DNA of 10,695 bases from Alphaproteobacteria bacterium (GTDB lineage: Bacteria; Pseudomonadota; Alphaproteobacteria; ATCC43930; CGMCC-115725): assembly GCA_030039775.1 (NCBI GenBank), contig JASHUX010000363.1:1-10695 (forward strand). The letters run 5' to 3'. How positions within the stretch are numbered: position 1 is the stretch's first letter; every line of letters starts with the position of its first letter. The position numbers were made by a program, and so were the translations under genes. Shown in pieces: positions 6,191-10,695 of this stretch. Under the pieces are notes generated by a model. The model searched no databases, was not told the DNA's origin, and saw only the letters and a program-made list of their open reading frames with translations.

Positions 6191-6218
6191 TTGCCAAGGC
6201 ACGGGCGTCCGCTAAGTT
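6191..6218 (+). promoter_or_regulatory. Candidate promoter for the beta-oxidation operon
   Basis: TTGCCA at 6191-6196 (five of six consensus bases) is followed after 16 bases by TAAGTT at 6213-6218 (three of six). It lies in the 116-base gap after the TonB-family gene and would give a leader of about 35 bases. No clear hairpin plus T-run terminator for the TonB-family gene was seen in the gap, so read-through is also possible. Confidence 0.28.
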
Positions 6219-6261
6219 GGCGGCGCATTCGATAGAACAATAGAAAGGGGCTGGAGACATC

Positions 6262-8367
6262 ATGTCCGATACCGTCCGTTACGAGCGCCGCGGCAAAATC
6301 GCCGTCATCACCGTCGACAATCCGCCGGTCAACGCGCTGAGTTCGTCCGTGCGCGAAGGTCTTGCCGACAGCCAGGCGAAGGCGAAGGCCGACCCGGAGG
6401 TCGAGGCGATCGTGCTGATCGGTGCGGGACGGACCTACATCGCGGGCGCGGACATCCGCGAGTTCGGCAAGCCGATGACCGGCCCAGGCCTGCAGCAGAT
6501 CATCAACGACTTCGAAAATTCCGAGAAACCGGTCGTGGTTGCAATCCACGGCACGGCGCTGGGCGGCGGCCTCGAGGTTGCGCTCGGTTGTCACTATCGC
6601 GTCGCGCTGCCGTCGGCGCAGCTCGGCCTGCCCGAAGTGAAGCTGGGCATTCTCCCGGGCGCCGGCGGAACGCAGCGCATGCCGCGCGTCATCGGCGTCA
6701 AAGCGGCGCTCGACATGATCACGTCGGGCGATCCGCTGCCGACCGCGAAAGCAAAAGAGGTCGGCCTGGTCGACGAAATCGTGCAAGGCGATTTGCTCGA
6801 CGGCGCAATCAAGTTCGCCGAGACCGTCGCCATCCCCGGCGGCGTGCAAGGCCGCCGCGTCAGCCAGCGCACCGACAAGCTTGGCGGCGCCGACGCTGCC
6901 TTCTTCGCCGAGGCGCGCAAGACGACCGCGGCCAAGGCGCGCGGCCAGATCGCGCCGGTCAAAATCGTCGATGCGCTCGAAGCGGCGGCGACCCTGCCCT
7001 TCGCCGACGGCATCAAAAAAGAGCGCGAGGTCGCACAAGAGCTGATGTCGGGCACGCAGTCGAAAGCGCTGCGCCACGTCTTCTTCGCCGAGCGGGAAGC
7101 CGCGAAGATTCCAGACGTGCCAGCGGACACGCCGACGCGTCCCGTCAAGTCGGTCGCGATCATCGGCGCCGGCACGATGGGCGGTGGCATCGCGATGAGC
7201 TTCGCCAACATCGGCATTCCGGTGACTCTGATCGACAGCACCGACGAATTCCTCGACCGCGGCCTGAAGCGCATCAAGGACAATTACGCCGTCACCGTGA
7301 CCCGCGGCCGTCTCTCCCAAGCCGACATGGACAAGCGCGTCGGATTGATCAAAGGCGGCATCGGCACCGACAAGATCAAGGACGCCGACATGGTGATCGA
7401 GGCGGTGTTCGAGGAGATGGACCTGAAAAAGACGGTCTATCGCGACATCGACAAATTCGCGAAGGCGGGCGCGGTGCTCGCTACCAACACATCGGGCCTC
7501 AACATCAACGAGATCGCGTCGGTGACGAAGCGGCCGCAAGACGTGATCGGACTGCATTTTTTCTCGCCCGCGAACGTCATGCGCCTAGTCGAAGTAGTCC
7601 GCGCCGAGAAGACCGGCAAGGACATCATCGCCACCTGCATGCAGGTCGGAAAGCAGCTCCGCAAAGTGCCGGTGCTGGCGCGCGTCTATGAAGGCTTCAT
7701 CGGCAACGCAATGCTGCGTCACTACGGCCGCGAGGCGCATTTCCTCTTGGAGGAAGGCGCGCTGCCGCAGCAGGTCGACAAGGCGCTGACGGATTTCGGC
7801 TACGCCATGGGCATGTTCGGCGTGCACGATCTCGCCGGAAACGATGTCGGTTATCGCATGCGCAAGGCCGCACAAGCCTCGCGTCCGAACGACCGCCGCT
7901 ATTCCGACATCATCACCATCCTGTGCGACATGGGGCGGCTCGGCCAGAAGACCGGCAAGGGCTGGTACCGCTACGAGCCGGGCAGCCGCACGCCGATCCC
8001 CGATCCCGAGGTCGAGGCGCTGATCGTCGCGGAATCGAAAAAGAAGGGCGTCGAACGCCGCCCGATCACCGACGAGGAAATCGTCAAGCGTTGCGTCTAC
8101 GGCCCGATCAACGAAGGCGCGGTGCTGCTGGAAAAGGGCATCGCGCTGCGCCCGTCCGATATCGACATCGTCTACGTCACGGGGTACGGTTTTCCGTCCT
8201 GGCGCGGCGGGCCGATGTTCTATGCCGATACCGTCGGCCTGAAGAACGTGCTGGACGACATCAAGCGTTTCCATGAGCGTGACGGCTTCTATTGGAAACC
8301 GGCCCCGCTCCTGGAGCAGCTGGTCCGCGAGGGCAAAAGCTTCGCGGACTACCAAGCGGGGAGATAG
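6262..8367 (+). CDS. Bifunctional enoyl-CoA hydratase / 3-hydroxyacyl-CoA dehydrogenase (PimF/FadB-like)
   Basis: The product is 701 residues and catalyses steps two and three of beta-oxidation in the cytoplasm: hydration of trans-2-enoyl-CoA and NAD-dependent oxidation of the 3-hydroxy product. The N-terminal crotonase domain (about 1-190) has GADIREF at 62-68, an oxyanion-hole loop around ALGGGLE, and the two catalytic glutamates Glu105 and Glu125. The dehydrogenase part starts near 294 with the NAD-binding GAGTMG at 302-307. Its catalytic pair is His432 (HFFSPANVM) and Glu444 in the family signature. Two C-terminal helical dehydrogenase domains follow, about 475-570 and 605-690. The length and plan match peroxisomal multifunctional enzyme type 1 and PimF rather than the longer FadB with its thiolase-binding C-terminus. 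GGAG five bases before the ATG supports the start. The next gene starts 5 bases after the stop; PimC and PimD neighbours suggest dicarboxylic or related acyl-CoAs as substrate. Confidence 0.94.
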   Translation: MSDTVRYERRGKIAVITVDNPPVNALSSSVREGLADSQAKAKADPEVEAIVLIGAGRTYIAGADIREFGKPMTGPGLQQIINDFENSEKPVVVAIHGTALGGGLEVALGCHYRVALPSAQLGLPEVKLGILPGAGGTQRMPRVIGVKAALDMITSGDPLPTAKAKEVGLVDEIVQGDLLDGAIKFAETVAIPGGVQGRRVSQRTDKLGGADAAFFAEARKTTAAKARGQIAPVKIVDALEAAATLPFADGIKKEREVAQELMSGTQSKALRHVFFAEREAAKIPDVPADTPTRPVKSVAIIGAGTMGGGIAMSFANIGIPVTLIDSTDEFLDRGLKRIKDNYAVTVTRGRLSQADMDKRVGLIKGGIGTDKIKDADMVIEAVFEEMDLKKTVYRDIDKFAKAGAVLATNTSGLNINEIASVTKRPQDVIGLHFFSPANVMRLVEVVRAEKTGKDIIATCMQVGKQLRKVPVLARVYEGFIGNAMLRHYGREAHFLLEEGALPQQVDKALTDFGYAMGMFGVHDLAGNDVGYRMRKAAQASRPNDRRYSDIITILCDMGRLGQKTGKGWYRYEPGSRTPIPDPEVEALIVAESKKKGVERRPITDEEIVKRCVYGPINEGAVLLEKGIALRPSDIDIVYVTGYGFPSWRGGPMFYADTVGLKNVLDDIKRFHERDGFYWKPAPLLEQLVREGKSFADYQAGR

Positions 8368-8372
8368 CGTCG

Positions 8373-9554
8373 ATGGAATTGTCCTATACCAAAGAGGAAC
8401 AGGAATTCCGCCAGGAGGTCCGCGCGTTCCTCAAGGAAAAGCTGCCCGCCGATTTGGCACGCAAGGTGAAGGAAAGCAAGATCACCACGCGCGACGACAT
8501 GATGCGCTGGCATCGCATCCTCTTTGAGAAAGGCTGGATCGCGCCGGCCTGGCCGAAACAATGTGGCGGCGCCGAATGGTCGATCATCCAGCGCCATATC
8601 TATGATGAGGAAGCCGCCGAAGCCGGCACGCCGGCGGTGGCGCCGTTCGGCCTCGTGATGTGCGGCCCCGTCGTCATGAAATACGGCAATCAGAAGCAGA
8701 AGGACTTCTTCCTGCCGCGCATCCTCTCGGGCGAGATCGTGTTCTGCCAGGGCTATTCCGAGCCCAGCTCCGGTTCCGACCTCGCCTCGCTAAAGACCAA
8801 GGCCGAGCACGACGGCGACAATTACAAGGTCAACGGCCAGAAGACCTGGACCAGCATGGCGCGCTGGGCCGATTGGATTTTCTGCCTGGTTCGCACCGAT
8901 CCGGCGGCGAAGAAGCAGGAAGGCATTTCGTTCCTGCTGATCGACATGAAGACGCCGGGCATCCGGGTCCGGCCGATCGTAACGATGGACGGCGGCGCCG
9001 AAGTCAACGAGACCTTCTTCGACGACGTGATCGTGCCGCAGGCCAATCGCATCGGCGACGAGAACAAGGGCTGGACCTACGCCAAGTTTCTGCTCGGCAA
9101 CGAGCGCACCAGCATCGGCCAAGTCGGCGGCTCAAAGCGCGAGCTGAAAAAGCTCAAGGAGATTGCGAAGGCCGAGCACATGGATCAGAGCAAGCGCTTC
9201 CGCGACGAGGTGGCGTTGCTCGAGATCGAGTTGATGGCGCTCGAACAATCCAATCTGCGCATGATCGCGAGCCTGAGCGGCGGCAAGGACCCGGGCGCCG
9301 AAGCATCGATCCTCAAGATCCGCGGCTCCGAGATTCAACAGCGCATCACCGAGCTGACCTTCGAGGCGCTCGGCCCGACGGCCCTGCCGTTCCAACGCGA
9401 GGCGATGGAAGAAGGCTGGAACGGCGAGGTTATCGGTCCCGATTACGCGCCGTCGGTCGCGCCGAAATATTTCAATTTCCGCAAGACCAGCATCTATGGC
9501 GGGTCCAATGAGATCCAGCACAACATTCTCGCCAAAGCGGTGCTGGGACTTTGA
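8373..9554 (+). CDS. pimC: Acyl-CoA dehydrogenase, pimeloyl-CoA dehydrogenase large subunit type (PimC)
   Basis: The product is 393 residues and begins MELSYTKEEQEFRQEVRAFL. It is an FAD enzyme of the acyl-CoA dehydrogenase fold; the PimC/PimD pair of Rhodopseudomonas palustris is associated with oxidation of pimeloyl-CoA and other dicarboxylyl-CoAs. Recognisable segments are the APAWPKQCGG loop near 57, GYSEPSSGSDLASLKT at 127-142, VNGQKTWTSMARWADWIFCL near 152, KKQEGISFLLIDMKTPGI near 182, and IYGGSNEIQHNILAKAVLGL at the C-terminus. The usual C-terminal catalytic Glu is replaced by Gly376 (YGGS in place of YEGT). Glu244 in GNERTS is in the alternative base position used by isovaleryl-CoA and long-chain enzymes and by heteromeric FadE pairs. 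The frame is open upstream, but the ATG at 8373 follows a GGGGAGA site and starts at the family N-terminus. The SD overlaps the end of the previous gene, so the two are cotranscribed. Confidence 0.9.
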   Translation: MELSYTKEEQEFRQEVRAFLKEKLPADLARKVKESKITTRDDMMRWHRILFEKGWIAPAWPKQCGGAEWSIIQRHIYDEEAAEAGTPAVAPFGLVMCGPVVMKYGNQKQKDFFLPRILSGEIVFCQGYSEPSSGSDLASLKTKAEHDGDNYKVNGQKTWTSMARWADWIFCLVRTDPAAKKQEGISFLLIDMKTPGIRVRPIVTMDGGAEVNETFFDDVIVPQANRIGDENKGWTYAKFLLGNERTSIGQVGGSKRELKKLKEIAKAEHMDQSKRFRDEVALLEIELMALEQSNLRMIASLSGGKDPGAEASILKIRGSEIQQRITELTFEALGPTALPFQREAMEEGWNGEVIGPDYAPSVAPKYFNFRKTSIYGGSNEIQHNILAKAVLGL

Positions 9555-9582
9555 CAAGAGGGTTAAAGCACTAATTTTATTG

Positions 9583-9659
9583 CTCATTCCCGCGAAAGCG
9601 GGAATCGAGGGTGAGTGACGTGCGTTGGCCCTGGGTCCCTGCTTCCGCAGGGGCGACGA
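9583..9659. repeat. Twin-hairpin REP-like intergenic repeat
   Basis: Two hairpins in mirrored arrangement fill most of the pimC-pimD gap. The first has an 8-base perfect stem, ATTCCCGC (9586-9593) and GCGGGAAT (9598-9605), around a GAAA loop. The second pairs GTCCCTGC (9635-9642) with GCAGGGGC (9647-9654), with one G-T wobble, around TTCC. Each outer half resembles the other when reversed and complemented, with a shared CGAGGG/CCAGGG shoulder, so the unit looks like two inverted REP sequences. The motif CATTCCCGCGAAAGCGGGAA is a familiar dispersed repeat of proteobacterial intergenic regions, which yields the spurious peptide IPAFAGM when translated. In the operon it may stabilise or attenuate mRNA or mark a past insertion. 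Confidence 0.85.
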
Positions 9660-9670
9660 AAAAGTAACGG

Positions 9671-9675
9671 GGAGG
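9671..9675 (+). promoter_or_regulatory. Strong ribosome binding site that decides the TTG start of pimD
   Basis: GGAGG inside a longer GGGGAGGAAGG tract lies five bases before the TTG at 9681. No ATG occurs in frame until about 70 codons later, so this site fixes the start. Confidence 0.8.
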
Positions 9676-9680
9676 AAGGT

Positions 9681-10695
9681 TTGGATTTCGACTATTCCGA
9701 GGAGCAGCGGCTTCTCGACGAAACGGTGCGCCGGCTCGTCAAGGACGAGTACGAGTTCGCGAAGCGCAAAAAATACATAGCGGAGGCACAAGGCTTCAGC
9801 GCGGCGCTGTGGGCGAAATACGCCGAACTTGGTTTACTCGGCCTGCCCTTTGCCGAGGAATATGGCGGCTTCGGAGGCGGCGGCATCGAGACCATGATCG
9901 TGATGGAGGCGCTGGGCCGCGGCCTCGCGCTCGAACCCTATCTGGCGACAGTGGTGCTGGGCGGCGGCCTGGTCGCGCTCGCGGGCAGCAACGGCCAGAA
10001 AAGTGCGGTCCTACCGGAGATCGCGGCCGGCAACCTCAAGCTCGCGCTGGCGCACAGCGAACGGAATTCGCGCTACGACCTCGCCAATGTCGAGGCGAGC
10101 GCCAAGGCGCAAGGCGGCGGTTATGTCCTCGACGGCCACAAGACCATCGTCATTCACGGCGGCAGCGCCGACAAGCTGATCGTCAGCGCGCGCACCGCCG
10201 GCAGTACGACCGACAAGAACGGCATCTCGCTGTTCCTGGTGGACCGAAACGCGAAAGGCATGACTGTGCGCGACTTCCCGACGGTCGACGGGCTGCGCGC
10301 CGCCGATGTCACATTGGCCAACGTATCCGTCGGCGGCGATGCGTTGCTCGGATCGCGCGACGGCGCCTTGTCATTGATCGTGCGCGCCGTGGACCGGGCG
10401 ATTGCGGCGCTGTGCGCCGAAGCGGTGGGCATCATGGAAACGCTCAACGCCATGACGCTCGACTACATCAAGACGCGAAAGCAGTTCGGCGTGCCGATCG
10501 GTTCGTTCCAGGTGCTGCAGCATCGCATGGTCGACATGACCATCGCCGCCGAGCAGGCGAAGTCGATGGAGATTCTCGCGGCCATGTCGATCGACAGCAA
10601 CGATCAGCGCGAACGCGAGCGCGCGGTCTCGGCGGCGAAAGTGCAGATCGGCCAGTCCGGGCGCTTCGTCGGCCAGCAGGCGATCCAGCTCCACG
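9681..10695 (+). CDS. pimD: Acyl-CoA dehydrogenase, pimeloyl-CoA dehydrogenase small subunit type (PimD), 3' end missing
   Basis: The frame is open from a TTG start to the right edge, giving 338 residues of an expected roughly 380. The N-terminus LDFDYSEEQRLLDETVRRLV, then LGLLGLPFAEEYGGFGGGGIE near 51-71, match the small-subunit branch of PimC/PimD-type pairs. Further segments are LDGHKTIVIHGGSADKLIVSA (residues 149-169), ISLFLVDRNAKGM near 180, and TRKQFGVPIGSFQVLQHRMVDM near 266. The last visible residues QQAIQLH lead into the family's HGGxG motif just outside the window. The residue aligned with the internal catalytic base position is Asp238 (AVDRA) rather than Glu, so this chain may be the non-catalytic partner of PimC. 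It follows pimC after a 126-base gap holding a repeat, in the same direction, and most likely forms a heteromer with PimC. Confidence 0.9.
   Translation, partial: MDFDYSEEQRLLDETVRRLVKDEYEFAKRKKYIAEAQGFSAALWAKYAELGLLGLPFAEEYGGFGGGGIETMIVMEALGRGLALEPYLATVVLGGGLVALAGSNGQKSAVLPEIAAGNLKLALAHSERNSRYDLANVEASAKAQGGGYVLDGHKTIVIHGGSADKLIVSARTAGSTTDKNGISLFLVDRNAKGMTVRDFPTVDGLRAADVTLANVSVGGDALLGSRDGALSLIVRAVDRAIAALCAEAVGIMETLNAMTLDYIKTRKQFGVPIGSFQVLQHRMVDMTIAAEQAKSMEILAAMSIDSNDQRERERAVSAAKVQIGQSGRFVGQQAIQLH

Noticed and set aside
6142..7557. Long open frame (471 codons) on the minus strand opposite the bifunctional beta-oxidation gene
   Set aside because: It is antisense to a clear gene, has no family features and is rich in Arg, Asp and His, as expected for the reverse of GC-rich codons.
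9132..9791. Minus-strand frame containing the peptide PSIPAFAGM
   Set aside because: This is the usual false protein produced by translating the dispersed palindromic repeat; the rest is antisense to pimC and pimD.

Overview
The window is GC-rich bacterial chromosome, almost entirely coding, and most like an alphaproteobacterium. The pointers are a tandem cold-shock protein with a glycine-rich linker, a PmtA-type phospholipid methyltransferase, PimC/PimD-type dehydrogenases resembling those of Rhodopseudomonas, and a dispersed palindromic element of a kind common in alphaproteobacterial genomes. Genus cannot be set from the sequence alone. There is no gene-free stretch longer than 147 bases. 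I see no tRNA, rRNA, CRISPR, transposase or phage gene.

Layout. (1) Bases 1-634, minus strand: a DUF2269 membrane protein whose end overlaps the start of a saccharopine-dehydrogenase-like Rossmann protein that runs off the left edge. (2) Bases 732-2904, plus strand, divergent from the first block: a DUF3830 cyclophilin-like protein and a 583-residue acyl-CoA dehydrogenase of the DmdC-like family, tightly coupled. (3) Bases 2908-4123, minus strand: a two-domain cold-shock protein followed almost without a gap by a PmtA-like SAM methyltransferase whose only start retaining the whole conserved N-terminus appears to be CTG. (4) Bases 4271-5005, minus strand: a short-chain dehydrogenase very like animal BDH2/DHRS6. 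(5) Bases 5102-6145, plus strand, divergent from it: an orphan TonB-family energy transducer. (6) Bases 6262-10695, plus strand: a beta-oxidation operon made of a bifunctional enoyl-CoA hydratase/3-hydroxyacyl-CoA dehydrogenase, PimC and PimD (cut by the right edge). A twin-hairpin repeat sits between pimC and pimD.

How the genes fit together. The right-hand operon would carry out dehydrogenation (PimC/PimD), hydration and second oxidation (bifunctional enzyme) of CoA-activated dicarboxylic or related fatty acids. The ligase and thiolase found between pimF and pimC in the Rhodopseudomonas palustris pim operon are absent at that place. The left acyl-CoA dehydrogenase adds a second acyl-CoA oxidation activity. 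The centre combines RNA chaperoning, membrane lipid methylation and TonB-dependent uptake. These are mainly housekeeping or catabolic families; I found no convincing new defence, mobile or secondary-metabolite system. The best leads are the CTG-start methyltransferase coupled to the cold-shock gene, the repeat inside the pim operon, the DUF3830-dehydrogenase pair, and the BDH2-like/TonB divergent pair.
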